Positions 27,367 through 36,444 of a stretch of 64,000 nt of DNA are shown in pieces. Source of the stretch: Achromobacter sp. Root83 (GTDB taxonomy: Bacteria; Pseudomonadota; Gammaproteobacteria; Burkholderiales; Burkholderiaceae_B); contig NZ_LMIU01000001.1 of assembly GCF_001428845.1 (NCBI RefSeq), positions 620,984 through 684,983 on the forward strand, read 5' to 3'. The position numbers and the translations under genes were made by a program. Position 1 is the first letter of the stretch; the number at the start of each line of letters is the position of its first letter. Below the pieces are notes generated by a model that worked only from the letters and a program-made list of their open reading frames with translations, was not told the DNA's origin and did not search any database.

Positions 27367-27858
27367 ATGGCATCCACGCAACGTCCTCAGCCGCTTTTCT
27401 ATGAAGACCTCGCCGTTGGCGACGTGTTCGTCAGCGTGCCGCATCCGCTGGACACGGAACAGGTGATCCGGTTTGCCGAGCAGTTCGATCCCCAGCCTTT
27501 CCATCTGGACGCCGAGGCGGCCAAGGACTCGTTCTTTCAGGGCCTGGCGGCCAGCGGCTGGCATACCGCGGCGATCACGATGCGCCTGCTGGTTCAGAGC
27601 GTGCCCCTGGCGGGCGGGGTCATCGGCGCCGGCGTCGAGATCAACTGGACACGGCCCACGCGGCCGGGAGACGCATTGCAGGTGACCAGCACGATCGTCA
27701 GCATCACGCCGTCGCGCTCAAAGCCGGATCGCGGAATTGTCGTGCTGGAGAGCATCACGTCGAACCAGCTCGGCGAAGACGTGCAGAAGCTGGTAAGCAG
27801 GGTCCTCTGCTTCAAGCGGCCCGCGCAGGGCGCTATTCCGGCAGCCCCGCCTGCCTGA
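27367..27858 (+). CDS. MaoC-like hot-dog dehydratase
   Basis: A 163-residue MaoC/R-specific enoyl-CoA hydratase-like protein. The catalytic region shows FAEQFDPQPFHLD, with the Asp and His positions of the hydratase-2 motif, then FQGLAASGWH. The central hot-dog strands run through VEINWTRPTRPGDALQV. Likely acts on acyl thioesters, possibly (R)-3-hydroxyacyl-CoA, in the cytosol. Its last 26 bases overlap the end of the convergent regulator gene, which is unusual but in good order on both strands. Confidence 0.88.
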   Translation: MASTQRPQPLFYEDLAVGDVFVSVPHPLDTEQVIRFAEQFDPQPFHLDAEAAKDSFFQGLAASGWHTAAITMRLLVQSVPLAGGVIGAGVEINWTRPTRPGDALQVTSTIVSITPSRSKPDRGIVVLESITSNQLGEDVQKLVSRVLCFKRPAQGAIPAAPPA

Positions 27859-29407
27859 GTCCGTCGGCCAGCGCGGCCAGATTGTCCGGCCGATGGATGG
27901 GCAGCCAGTCCGTGATATTCGACACCCGCAGGGCCGGGTCCAGCTTGCGCAAATGCGCCATTGCGCGCCGCGCGTCTTCGGTGCGTCCCGCCAGCGCGTG
28001 GCTGGCCGCGACGATGGCCGCCGCCATCAGGAAGCTCGGCAGGTCGCGCAGCGCCTTTTCCGACCACTGTATCGCGGCGTCGTAACGGCCCAGGAAAAGA
28101 TGGGCGGTCGCCATGCCCGCCTGCATCCGGTATAGCTCCGGGTCCAGGGGGCTCAGGCGCATGCCATGGGTGAAGTGCTCGATGGCTTCGTCGGTCTCGC
28201 CATGCCAGAGCCTGAGAAACGCGCCCAGGAACCACGCCGCCGCCAGGTTGGGATTGAGCACCAGCGCCTTGTCCAGCAAGGCGACGCCCGCGGAGAGATC
28301 GCCGCCCAGGTGGCCCAGCGCATGGCCGGCACGGGTCAGTGCGACGGCGTCGTTCCTGTCCAGTTCGATCGCGCGGCGCGCAAGGCTGGCGCCTTCCGCC
28401 ATCTCGCGCGGACGGTCGGCCATCCAGCCGTTCACCTTGCGCCAGCAATGGCACCACGCCGCCATGGCATGGGCCGACGCGAAGTTCGGGTCGGACTGGA
28501 TGGCCTGATGGAAAAGCGGCAGGGCCTCGTCGATGGACTCCCTGGTGCCTTGATGCAGCCTGGCCATGCCCCGCAGGTAGTAATCGTAGGCGTCCAGGCT
28601 GCCGGTGGGCTTCTGGGCCGCGCGTTCGATCTCCGCGCGTTCGAGTTGCGGCGCAATCGCCCCCACCACGCTTTGGGTCACCTGGTCCTGAAGCTCGAAG
28701 ATATCGTCCAGCACGCCTTCGAAGCGCCCGGCCCAGTGGTGCGCGCCGGTGGTGGCGTCGATGAGCTGGCCGGTGATGCGGACGCGGTTGCTGGCTTTGC
28801 GCCAGCTTCCTTCCAGCACGTAGCGCACGCCCAGTTCGCGGCCGACCTGCTTCACATCCACCACGCGGGACTTGTAGGTGAAGCTGGAATTGCGCGCCAC
28901 GACGAACAGCCAGCGGTTCTGCGACAGCGCGGCGATGATGTCTTCCACCACGCCGTCCGCCAGATAGTCCTGTTCGGGGTCCGCGCTGAGGTTGACGAAG
29001 GGCAGGACGGCGATGGAGGGCCCGGAGGGCAGGGCGGGGACCGCGACCGCCGCTTCGGGCTGCAAGGCCAGGGCGGACAGGTCCGTGGCGTGCGGAGCGG
29101 AAAAGGCGATCTCGGCGACGAACCGGAACCCCTTGCGAGGAATGGTGCGTATCACGCGCTGTTCGTTGCCGCTGTCGCCGACCGCCTTGCGCACGGCGTT
29201 GATGTGGCTGGCCAGGGTGGATTCCGAGACGATCCGTCCGCCCCAGACCGCGGTGATCAGGTCGTCCCTGCTGACTACCCGCTCGCGGTTTTCCGCCAGG
29301 TAGACCAGCAGGTCGAAAACCTGGGGCGCGGTGGCGACAACCTGGGATGCCCGGGAGAGTTCCCGCCGGTCCAGGTCCAGCACGCAGTCGTCAAACACCA
29401 ATAGCAT
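27833..29407 (-). CDS. CadC-like winged-helix regulator with TPR domain
   Basis: About 524 residues from ATG 29407 (GGGAG 5 bases upstream; further in-frame ATGs at 29419 and 29428). The N-terminal OmpR/CadC winged helix (about 1-95) includes RELSRASQVVATAPQVFDLL and RTIPRKGFRFVAE. Then comes the adenylate-cyclase-associated segment SIAVLPFVNLSADPEQDYLA (about 130) and a C-terminal TPR array (about 270-500). No transmembrane helix is visible between them, so unlike CadC it is probably cytosolic. Such proteins are common in rhizobia and Burkholderiales; targets unknown. Its stop lies inside the convergent MaoC gene. Confidence 0.85.
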   Translation of the reverse strand: MLLVFDDCVLDLDRRELSRASQVVATAPQVFDLLVYLAENRERVVSRDDLITAVWGGRIVSESTLASHINAVRKAVGDSGNEQRVIRTIPRKGFRFVAEIAFSAPHATDLSALALQPEAAVAVPALPSGPSIAVLPFVNLSADPEQDYLADGVVEDIIAALSQNRWLFVVARNSSFTYKSRVVDVKQVGRELGVRYVLEGSWRKASNRVRITGQLIDATTGAHHWAGRFEGVLDDIFELQDQVTQSVVGAIAPQLERAEIERAAQKPTGSLDAYDYYLRGMARLHQGTRESIDEALPLFHQAIQSDPNFASAHAMAAWCHCWRKVNGWMADRPREMAEGASLARRAIELDRNDAVALTRAGHALGHLGGDLSAGVALLDKALVLNPNLAAAWFLGAFLRLWHGETDEAIEHFTHGMRLSPLDPELYRMQAGMATAHLFLGRYDAAIQWSEKALRDLPSFLMAAAIVAASHALAGRTEDARRAMAHLRKLDPALRVSNITDWLPIHRPDNLAALADGLRQAGLPE

Positions 29408-29510
29408 CCGGGCTCCCATCCCGCGCATGCGCGCCGGGCGCTCGGCCTGGGCGGCCGGCAAAGTCCTTGTCCGGCTGCCAAGGATACTGCATCCCCCGGC
29501 CGTGGCGGCC

Positions 29511-30812
29511 TTATTCCTCGTTGGCCCATTCGACCTGCACGCCCAGGCTGCGCAGGTTCTCGACAAAGCGCGGATGGGCGCGGCGGATCGGCGTGGCGTT
29601 GCGGATTTCGGAGCGGCCCTTGATGCTGCTGGCCACCATGAACAGGGCGATCGCCACCCGGATGATGTACGGGCTTTCCACCACCGCCGGCGTCAGCGGG
29701 TTGCCGCCGAAGGTCACCACGCGGTGCGGGTCCGACGAGAACACATGGGCGCCGAACTTGGACAGTTCGCCCGTCCAGCCCAGCGCGCCGTCGTAGACCT
29801 TGTTCCAGAACATCGCGTTGCCCTCGGCGCACACGCCCAGCGCGATGAAGATGGGCAGCAGGTCCACCGGGAAATACGGCCACGGCGCCGCCTCGACCTT
29901 GGTCAGCACGTTGCTGGTGAAGGGCGTCTGCACCTTCAGCGGACCCGAACGCAGCGCGCGCGACCAGCCATCCTTGTGCTCGATCCGCACCCCGAACTTG
30001 GCGAAGGTCCGGTCGATCAGCGGAAAATTGCCGGGCGTGCTGTTGCGCACCACCACGTCGCCGCCCGTGATCGCGCCCAGCGCCAGGAAGGTCGTGATTT
30101 CGTGGAAGTCTTCTTCGAAGGTGAATTCGCCGCCTTTCAAGCGCACGCCGCCGCCCACCGTCAGCCGCGACGTGCCGATGCCATCGATGTCGGCGCCCAT
30201 CATCGCCATGAAGCGGCAGAATTCCTGCACATGCGGCTCGGACGCCGCGTTCGTCAACGTCGACTCCCCTTCTGCCGCCGCCGCGCACAGCACGAAGTTC
30301 TCGGTCGTGGTCACCGACGCATAGTCGAGCCAGTGATGGGTGGGCTTGAGCGGGCCGCTCGCACGCACCAGCAACGATCCGCTGGTGCGCTCCACTTCAC
30401 CGCCGAACGAACGGAAAATGTCCACGTGCGGATCGATCTCGCGCACGCCCAGCGTGCAGCCCTTGACGTTGTCTTCCAGCCGCGCCACGCCGAAGCGGGC
30501 CAACAGCGGCGGCACCAGCATGATGGACGAGCGCATTTCTTCGGGCAGGCGGTGCCGGGCGGCGTCGAACGCCGTGTCGCGATGGTGCAGCTCCAGCGTG
30601 CGCGTTGCATCGTCCAGCCGGACCTGGCTGCCCAGCGTGCGGAAGATGTCCAGGATCTTGCGGACATCCGTGATGTCCGGCACTCCATGCAGCCGCAGCG
30701 GCTGATCGGTCAGCAGCGTGGCGCACAGGATCGGGAGCACGGCGTTCTTGTTGGCCGAAGGAGTGACGCGGCCGCGCAGGGGAGTGCCGCCGTGGACGAT
30801 GAGATTGGACAT
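29511..30812 (-). CDS. MurA-like enolpyruvyl transferase (UDP-GlcNAc 1-carboxyvinyltransferase paralogue)
   Basis: 433 residues from ATG 30812. EPSP-synthase/MurA fold with Lys22-Asn23 in SANKNAVLPIL, matching MurA numbering, and a loop cysteine, Cys119, in VKGCTLGVREIDPH at the position of E. coli Cys115, which binds PEP and fosfomycin. The usual RPVDLH sequence of the loop is replaced by REIDPH. FPVDLL replaces FPTDMQ but keeps the Asp. The C-terminus is also unusual (SEIRNATPIRRAHPRFVENL). The essential murA of this group normally sits with histidine or toluene-tolerance genes, not here, so this is probably a second, divergent copy. Substrate may differ from UDP-GlcNAc. Confidence 0.83.
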   Translation of the reverse strand: MSNLIVHGGTPLRGRVTPSANKNAVLPILCATLLTDQPLRLHGVPDITDVRKILDIFRTLGSQVRLDDATRTLELHHRDTAFDAARHRLPEEMRSSIMLVPPLLARFGVARLEDNVKGCTLGVREIDPHVDIFRSFGGEVERTSGSLLVRASGPLKPTHHWLDYASVTTTENFVLCAAAAEGESTLTNAASEPHVQEFCRFMAMMGADIDGIGTSRLTVGGGVRLKGGEFTFEEDFHEITTFLALGAITGGDVVVRNSTPGNFPLIDRTFAKFGVRIEHKDGWSRALRSGPLKVQTPFTSNVLTKVEAAPWPYFPVDLLPIFIALGVCAEGNAMFWNKVYDGALGWTGELSKFGAHVFSSDPHRVVTFGGNPLTPAVVESPYIIRVAIALFMVASSIKGRSEIRNATPIRRAHPRFVENLRSLGVQVEWANEE

Positions 30813-30972
30813 GGGGAGGAGGGGCGCGGCGACCGCAAAAGGGATGAAGAGAGCGGAAGCGATTGTACTGTCGCCGCGCGCCGGGCGATGCATGCGCCGG
30901 CCGTCAAAAGTGTCGAACTGCAATCAGCGTTTTCGAGATTTCTCGGCACTGCGTAGTGGACCCGCATCCCCG

Positions 30973-31683
30973 CTACGGCGGGTTCGCGCCTTGTTCCGCG
31001 TGCCCGATCAGGGTCAGAGACAACCGCTGCCGCAACGCGAAGCCAAGGCGTTCGTACAGCGCGATCGCATTGAGGTTGCTGCCGAGCACATGCAGAAACG
31101 GGGACTCCCCCCGTAGCCAGATGCCGCCAGCCAGGCGCTTCATCAGGCGGCCTGCAAGGCCCTGGCCGCGCCACGCATCGTCCACGCATACGGCGCTTAT
31201 TTCGACGTGCCCGGCGGGGTGCATCCGTTCGCCCGCCATCGCGATCAGCCGCCCCTGCGCTCGGATGCCGATATAGCGGCCCATTTCGTGCGTGCGCTTG
31301 CAAAAGGGGCCGGGCTTGGTCTTCAGGGCCAGTTCAAGCATGTCTTGCGCATCGGCCGGGCCCAGCGTCACGATGTCCGGATCGTCCGGGGCGCGGGTGT
31401 CGCGGCGGGTGGCGACCATCTGGTGAATCAGGCCCACCGGCTGGGCGCGTAGCGCAGCCGGCGGCTTGACCGGATCGGATGAAAGCAGCGCCACCTGCTG
31501 GCCGGCAGGCAACAGCCGGCCCAACGCGAGCCAGGCTTCGCGAGATTCGGATTCCATCGCCGCGAACGGCGCCACGTCCGGGTGATACCGGCAAGCCAAT
31601 GCGTCGCGCAAACCCAGGTGGGCCTGTTCGGTGACAAGGGCGGTCCAGATCGGGTTGTCCAGGCTGTGTGGGGAGGGGTCCAT
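30973..31683 (-). CDS. GNAT-family N-acetyltransferase
   Basis: 236 residues from ATG 31683, preceded by AGGAG; the frame continues upstream but the extension is antisense to the next gene. The GNAT fold is in the C-terminal half: VEISAVCVDDAWRGQGLAGR carries the acetyl-CoA pyrophosphate loop (RGQGLAGR), then ALYERLGFALRQRL is the usual final helix-strand. The N-terminal half is helical and resembles FR47-like members. Acceptor substrate unknown. It is divergent from the GlxA-like regulator with a 102-base gap. Confidence 0.87.
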   Translation of the reverse strand: MDPSPHSLDNPIWTALVTEQAHLGLRDALACRYHPDVAPFAAMESESREAWLALGRLLPAGQQVALLSSDPVKPPAALRAQPVGLIHQMVATRRDTRAPDDPDIVTLGPADAQDMLELALKTKPGPFCKRTHEMGRYIGIRAQGRLIAMAGERMHPAGHVEISAVCVDDAWRGQGLAGRLMKRLAGGIWLRGESPFLHVLGSNLNAIALYERLGFALRQRLSLTLIGHAEQGANPP

Positions 31684-31785
31684 GCCGGCTCCTGTTGTCC
31701 GCGCGGATTGCGCGTGGGGCCAATGTAGACAAGGCCAGGTGTACGCTCTATTGTCGTAAATGACATTTTTGGAGCTATTCCCGCC

Positions 31786-32748
31786 ATGAAGCTCACGGTT
31801 CTGGCCCTGGACGGCTGTTTCGACACCGGTCTGTCGGCCATTCTGGACGCCTTCACTACCGCCAACGAACTGGCCGATCTCCAGCATCCCGGCGATGGCC
31901 CCCGGTTCGACATCAATGTGATCGGCATGCGCCGCGAGGTGCGCACCGGCTTGGGCATGCGCGTGCCGGTCAAGCCCCTGAGCGCCATGGGCACCCCCGA
32001 CTGGCTCGTCGTGCCCGCAATCGCGACCAAGATGCCGGAGCAATTGCTGCCGGCGCTGGCCCGGCGCGACGTCAGGGATGCCCTGGCATTGCTGCGGCAG
32101 AGCCATGCCGACGGCGTGAAGATCGCGGCCGCCTGCATCGGGACCTTCGTGCTGGCAGAGTCGGGGCTGCTGGACGGCCAGGAGGCCACCACGTCCTGGT
32201 GGCTCGCGCCGCTGTTCCGCCAGCGCTATCCTCGTGTGCGGCTGGACAGCGCGCGGATGATGGTGCCCTCGGGCAGCTTCACGACCGCTGGCGCGGCGAT
32301 GGGGCACCTGGACCTGGCCCTGTGGCTGCTGGGCCAGGCCAGCCCCGCGCTGGCGGCCGTGGTCGTCCGCTACCTACTGGTGGACGCGCGGCCGTCGCAG
32401 GCGCCCTACATGATTCCCGATCATCTGGCGCGCGCCGACCCGCTGGCCGAACGCTTCGAACGCTGGGCCAGGGACAGGCTGGCCGAAGGCTTCTCGCTGG
32501 ACGCCGCCGCCGATGCGCTGGCCACCAGCACCCGCACCTTGCAGCGCCGGATCGAGGCCGTGCTTGGAAAATCCCCGCTGTCTTACTTCCAGGACCTGCG
32601 CGTGGAGCGGGCCGTGCATCTGCTGCGCACCAGCCGCCTGAACATCGAGGCCATCGCCGCCGAAGTCGGCTATGCCGACGGCGCGACGCTGCGCACCTTG
32701 CTGCGCCGCCGGCTGGGGCGCGGGGTCCGAGAACTGCGCGTGGGCTGA
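31786..32748 (+). CDS. GlxA-like AraC-family regulator (DJ-1/PfpI plus HTH)
   Basis: A 320-residue two-domain regulator. Residues about 1-190 form a DJ-1/PfpI (GATase-1-like) domain with the elbow cysteine in AAACIGTFVLAESGLL. Residues about 210-318 form the AraC DNA-binding domain (FSLDAAADALATSTRTLQRR, then LNIEAIAAEVGYADGATLRT). In such proteins the N-terminal domain senses a ligand and is not proteolytic. It lies between a divergent GNAT gene and a downstream NmrA-type reductase; either could be a target. Confidence 0.92.
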   Translation: MKLTVLALDGCFDTGLSAILDAFTTANELADLQHPGDGPRFDINVIGMRREVRTGLGMRVPVKPLSAMGTPDWLVVPAIATKMPEQLLPALARRDVRDALALLRQSHADGVKIAAACIGTFVLAESGLLDGQEATTSWWLAPLFRQRYPRVRLDSARMMVPSGSFTTAGAAMGHLDLALWLLGQASPALAAVVVRYLLVDARPSQAPYMIPDHLARADPLAERFERWARDRLAEGFSLDAAADALATSTRTLQRRIEAVLGKSPLSYFQDLRVERAVHLLRTSRLNIEAIAAEVGYADGATLRTLLRRRLGRGVRELRVG

Positions 32749-32918
32749 CGGGCGGCGGCGGCGTCCCCGCGGCACGCGGCGGCCGCCCGGGATGGAATCC
32801 CAAGGAAAAACCAAGGGAAATCCAAGACGGCCGCAAAGTCTTGGGTCTGGCGGAAACGGATACTGACTCCATCGATCAACGCAACGGCGGTGATCGCCAC
32901 CAGACCAAGGAGACAAGC

Positions 32919-33674
32919 ATGAAGATAGTCGTCATCGGCGGCACCGGCCTGATCGGGTCCAATGTCGTCAACCGCCTGCGCCAGCATGGCCACGACACCG
33001 TGGCGGCCTCGCCCGGCACCGGTGTGAACACGATTACCGGGGAAGGGCTGGCCGCGGCGCTCAAGGGCGCCCAGGTCGTCGTGGACGTGTCCAACTCCCC
33101 CTCGTTCGAAGACCGGGCGGTTATGGAGTTCTTTGAAATCTCCGGCCGGAACCTGCTTGCCGCCGAGGCCGAAGCCGGGGTCGAACACCACGTCGCGCTC
33201 TCCGTCGTGGGCACGGACCGCCTGCCCGACAGCGGCTACTTCCGCGCCAAGGTCGCCCAGGAAAATCTGATCAAGGCGTCGAAGATCCCCTACACGATCC
33301 TGCGCGCCACGCAGTTCTTCGAATTCGTCGAAGGCATCGTCAAATCGGGCGCCGAAGGCGACAAGATCCGCCTGTCGCCGGCCCTGGTGCAGCCCATTGC
33401 GTCGGACGACGTGTCGGCGGCATTGGCGGACCTGGCCGTGGGCGCGCCCGTGAACGGCATGGTGGAAGTGGGCGGCCCCGACCGCTTTCCGCTGGACGAG
33501 CTGGCCCGCAAATTCCTGGTGTCGCGCGCAGACCAGCGCGAGGTCATCGCCGACGTCCACGCGCGCTACTTCGGCAGCGAGCTGAACGACCGGTCGCTAG
33601 TTACCGCGGGCAACGCGCGCCTGGGCCCGACGCGTTTCCAGAACTGGCTCAGCCGCGCGGCCGCGCAGCGATAG
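32919..33674 (+). CDS. NmrA-type atypical SDR / NAD(P)H-binding protein
   Basis: 251 residues from ATG 32919 (AAGGAGA 7 bases upstream). The dinucleotide motif VIGGTGLIGSNVV is at 4-16. The short atypical-SDR fold follows, with HVALSVVGTDRLPDSGYFRA where classical SDRs have the catalytic serine region, and PYTILRATQFFEF, typical of NmrA/HSCARG-like and azoreductase-type (QOR2-like) members. Probably a redox sensor or NAD(P)H-dependent reductase. The upstream 32749-32918 stretch holds its promoter and no gene. Confidence 0.88.
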   Translation: MKIVVIGGTGLIGSNVVNRLRQHGHDTVAASPGTGVNTITGEGLAAALKGAQVVVDVSNSPSFEDRAVMEFFEISGRNLLAAEAEAGVEHHVALSVVGTDRLPDSGYFRAKVAQENLIKASKIPYTILRATQFFEFVEGIVKSGAEGDKIRLSPALVQPIASDDVSAALADLAVGAPVNGMVEVGGPDRFPLDELARKFLVSRADQREVIADVHARYFGSELNDRSLVTAGNARLGPTRFQNWLSRAAAQR

Positions 33675-33823
33675 CCCGGAAATTTCCGTGGACGGGCCGG
33701 GCCTGGCCGGTCAGACGCGCGCCGCCCTGCGCCGCCCGCCGTATCCGCTGGCGCCGGAGGGCGCCGCCCCGCAATTCATCCGCTGGCGGCAGCCCTGCAC
33801 GCCACCGCAACAAGGAGCAATTC

Positions 33824-34225
33824 ATGTCCCGATTCATGACATTCGCGCTGCCGCTGCTGCTGGCGACCGGCGTCGCCACCGCACAGCAGACGCCGCCGCC
33901 GCCGGAGGTCACGCCGGTCATCGCCAAGGCGCTAGCCGACTACCCCGGCAAGGAAGCGCTGATCATCACCGTCGAATACCCGCCCGGCGGGGCGGACCCG
34001 GTCCACCGTCACAACGCGCACGGATTCGTCTACGTGCTGGAGGGTTCGATCGTGATGGGCGTGCAAGGCGGCGAATCCGTCACGCTGACACCCGGCCAGG
34101 TCTTCTACGAAGGCCCGAAGGACGTGCATACGGTCGGGCGCAACGCCAGCCAGACCAAGCCCGCCAAATTCCTGGTGTTCCTGTTGAAGGACAAGGACGC
34201 ACCGGTGCTGATACCGGAGAAATGA
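33824..34225 (+). CDS. Secreted cupin-domain protein
   Basis: 133 residues. Signal peptide MSRFMTFALPLLLATGVATA followed by one cupin barrel. Cupin motif 1 is seen in GGADPVHRHNAHGFVYVLEG (two His and a later Glu as metal ligands); motif 2 is in PGQVFYEGPKDVHTVGRN. Probably a small metal-binding periplasmic protein of unknown role. It follows the NmrA-type gene by 149 bases on the same strand and may be cotranscribed or separate. Confidence 0.88.
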   Translation: MSRFMTFALPLLLATGVATAQQTPPPPEVTPVIAKALADYPGKEALIITVEYPPGGADPVHRHNAHGFVYVLEGSIVMGVQGGESVTLTPGQVFYEGPKDVHTVGRNASQTKPAKFLVFLLKDKDAPVLIPEK

Positions 34226-34276
34226 TCCCGGGCCGCGCATCCGGTCCCGCGTGTGAAGACGCGCGGGCGCCGGATG

Positions 34277-34771
34277 TCAGGGGATCGCCGGCTTGTTCCG
34301 CGCTTTCCGGATCAGCACCGCGCCCAGGATGGTCAGCAGCAGCCCGCCGCCCAAGTAGGGCAGCCCAAAGATCAGCAGCACGAAAAACAATGCCGTGTTG
34401 GCATCGTTGGCCGCCTGCGCGCCGGCGGTAGAGGCGCTATGGGCGCTGATGTCCATCGGCAGCAGACTGGCGGGCAGGGTAAGGAGCAGGGCGATGCCGA
34501 GCAGCAGAAAGCCCCAGCCGATCCGGCGCTGCATGTTTGAGATGTTGGCCAGCGCCAGCGCGACCGCCACGGCCGTCGCCAGGAACAGAAGGCCGGCCGT
34601 TATCTGCATCCGCTCGAGCGTCGCGGGGTCTGACGCAACATAGGGCGCCGACGACGGTTGGTTCAGCCCAAACACGATCAACAGCAGCGGATTGAGGACC
34701 GCGTAGGCGGCCCAGCCGATGACCAGGCCGAACGCAATGCTGGAAGCCCATCTGGTTGCGGTGCTCGACAT
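34277..34771 (-). CDS. Putative four-helix inner-membrane protein
   Basis: 164 residues of unknown function. Four hydrophobic segments are clear: about 10-36, 58-77 (TAGLLFLATAVAVALALANI), 84-104 and 125-152. A short charged tail follows. It lies 12 bases downstream of the repeat-containing secreted protein gene and is probably in the same operon. No catalytic motif is visible. Family not recognised. Confidence 0.78.
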   Translation of the reverse strand: MSSTATRWASSIAFGLVIGWAAYAVLNPLLLIVFGLNQPSSAPYVASDPATLERMQITAGLLFLATAVAVALALANISNMQRRIGWGFLLLGIALLLTLPASLLPMDISAHSASTAGAQAANDANTALFFVLLIFGLPYLGGGLLLTILGAVLIRKARNKPAIP

Positions 34772-34783
34772 CGGTGGCGGCGC

Positions 34784-35533
34784 TCAATAATAGATATCGA
34801 CGTAATCGGTCAGGCGGCCGCAGCTTTCCATCTGCTGCAGGCGCCAGTACTTGCGCTTGCCCGTCGCCTTGAATTCGAAGTCGCCGGTGCGGTCGCACTT
34901 CCGGCCCTTGTCCGGCGCGTCCAGAATCAGGATGGTGCCGCGGAACACGAAGCGGTCGCTGGCGATCGAGACGATCTCGCCCTTGACCTTCAGCGTGCCC
35001 TCGAAGTTGGCCTGCGTGCCTTCGATGCGCACCACATCGTTTTCGTCCGTCGCGCGCAGCGCGCCGCGTTTGGCGGACCACAGCCATTGCAACGTCATGC
35101 CGCTGTTGTTCAGCAGGCGTTCGTACGCGGCCTGATCGTTGATCTCGGTCCGCTGCACCGGAACCAGCGCCGACCCGCCTTGTGCCGGGGCCTGTGCTGC
35201 GGGGACCTGCGCGGCCGGGGACTGTGCGGCGGGAGCAGCCTGGCGCGGCGGGAGTTCCCCGGGCGTGGCTTGCCGGGGCGGCAGTTCGGCGGGGGCGGTG
35301 GATCGCGGGGGCAGCGCACCCGGCGTGGCCTGCCGGGGCGGCAAGTCCCCGGTTGCGCCTTGCCTCGGGGGCAGATCGTCTGCCACGGAAAGGGCGGGGG
35401 CGGCCCCGGCGACCATCGCGCACGCAAACAGAAGCGCGCGGGAAAGCCGGCTTTTTCGCAGGGCAATGGCGGGAACGGAGGCGGAAAACTTCAGGCGCCG
35501 GGGGAAGCGGAGAAGGCCGGACGTGCGTTTCAT
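34784..35533 (-). CDS. Secreted protein with LPPRQA(T/A)PG repeats, unknown function
   Basis: About 249 residues from ATG 35533 (in-frame ATG 35575 is an alternative; neither has a good Shine-Dalgarno). A signal peptide (SRALLFACAMVAGAAPALSV) is followed by about five imperfect nine-residue units of the type LPPRQATPG, then an Ala/Pro/Gln linker. The roughly 120-residue globular C-terminus includes EGTLKVKGEIVSIASDRFVF and ends TDYVDIYY. Two cysteines in the last domain (KCDRTGDF, MESCGRL) may form a disulfide. The repeats look like a periplasmic or wall-spanning stalk. Family not recognised. Confidence 0.78.
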   Translation of the reverse strand: MKRTSGLLRFPRRLKFSASVPAIALRKSRLSRALLFACAMVAGAAPALSVADDLPPRQGATGDLPPRQATPGALPPRSTAPAELPPRQATPGELPPRQAAPAAQSPAAQVPAAQAPAQGGSALVPVQRTEINDQAAYERLLNNSGMTLQWLWSAKRGALRATDENDVVRIEGTQANFEGTLKVKGEIVSIASDRFVFRGTILILDAPDKGRKCDRTGDFEFKATGKRKYWRLQQMESCGRLTDYVDIYY

Positions 35534-35788
35534 TCCCGAGGCGTCGGAAATGCCGCCATTAACGTTGGTTTGCATGGTCTGTATCAAGAGGGGAACAGGG
35601 GAGCGCCGTCGCAGGTTTATCGCTTGGATCGGGGCTTGGTTGGCCCTGACCCCGATTACGGCACGGGGCGCCAACTTAGCATGACGCCCGCGCTCAAATA
35701 ATTGCTGTCTTTCGAGTTTATGTATCTATCCGTTAGTCGAAAAACAAATTGCTTCCGAAATCCCCGTTCCCCAGGGCAGCGGACTTGG

Positions 35789-36271
35789 TTAACTCCGACC
35801 GCGAACTCTCTCTTCATGCAGCATGCGAACCTGCTCGGCAAACTCCGGCACGGGCCCATCGACCTCCACGCCGTCTATGACCTCGGCGATAGACAGGGAC
35901 CGCACGCGGGAAGCCGGAACTCCCCATTCCCGCATCCATTCCGCGTACTGCTTGGACGACGCGGCATACACGATCCGGCCGAGTCCCGCCCATCCATGGG
36001 CCGCCGAACACATGGCGCAATGTTCGCCCGAGGTATAGACGGTGCAAGCCGCGCGCTCGGCTTCCGGCACATGGTTCGCGGCCCAGCGGGCGATCTCGAA
36101 TTCCGGATGGCGCGTGCGGTCCCCGCTGGAAACATGGTTGTGGTCTTCAAACAGCACCCGGCCGTCGGCGGACACCAGGACCGAACCGAAGGGCTGGTCT
36201 CCCGAGTCGAGCGCTTGCCTGGCCAGTGCGATGCATCTTGCAAGGTGCTTCTTGTCCTGTTCGGTAATCAT
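35789..36271 (-). CDS. Nucleoside/guanine deaminase-like protein (CDA superfamily)
   Basis: 160 residues. Zinc and catalytic residues: His55-Pro56-Glu57 (HPEFE), replacing the usual HAE, and Cys85/Cys88 in GEHCAMCSAA where PCxxC is usual. C-terminal helices match the guanine deaminase/CMP-dCMP deaminase group. Expected to deaminate a purine or pyrimidine base or nucleoside in the cytosol. It is divergent from the GST gene across a 173-base gap. EHCAMC instead of EPCPMC occurs in some family members, so activity is plausible. Confidence 0.88.
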   Translation of the reverse strand: MITEQDKKHLARCIALARQALDSGDQPFGSVLVSADGRVLFEDHNHVSSGDRTRHPEFEIARWAANHVPEAERAACTVYTSGEHCAMCSAAHGWAGLGRIVYAASSKQYAEWMREWGVPASRVRSLSIAEVIDGVEVDGPVPEFAEQVRMLHEERVRGRS

Positions 36272-36444
36272 GCGGGTTCCTTGGAGAGGGAAGGTACGCT
36301 GGGAACGGTCCTGAACTCAGGGATCCCGTCGGCTTGTCCGAGCGTTTTAACATCTGATGCCCAACTACGATTACGCTGAGTAGCCGGGTTGAGTTGCCGT
36401 CTGGCATTGTCGCCGCTCGTACACCAACAGAAGGAACCGCCATC

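Noticed and set aside
29331-30956. A 541-codon frame antisense to the MurA-like gene
   Set aside because: Arg/His/Ala-rich shadow; the opposite strand has conserved catalytic residues.
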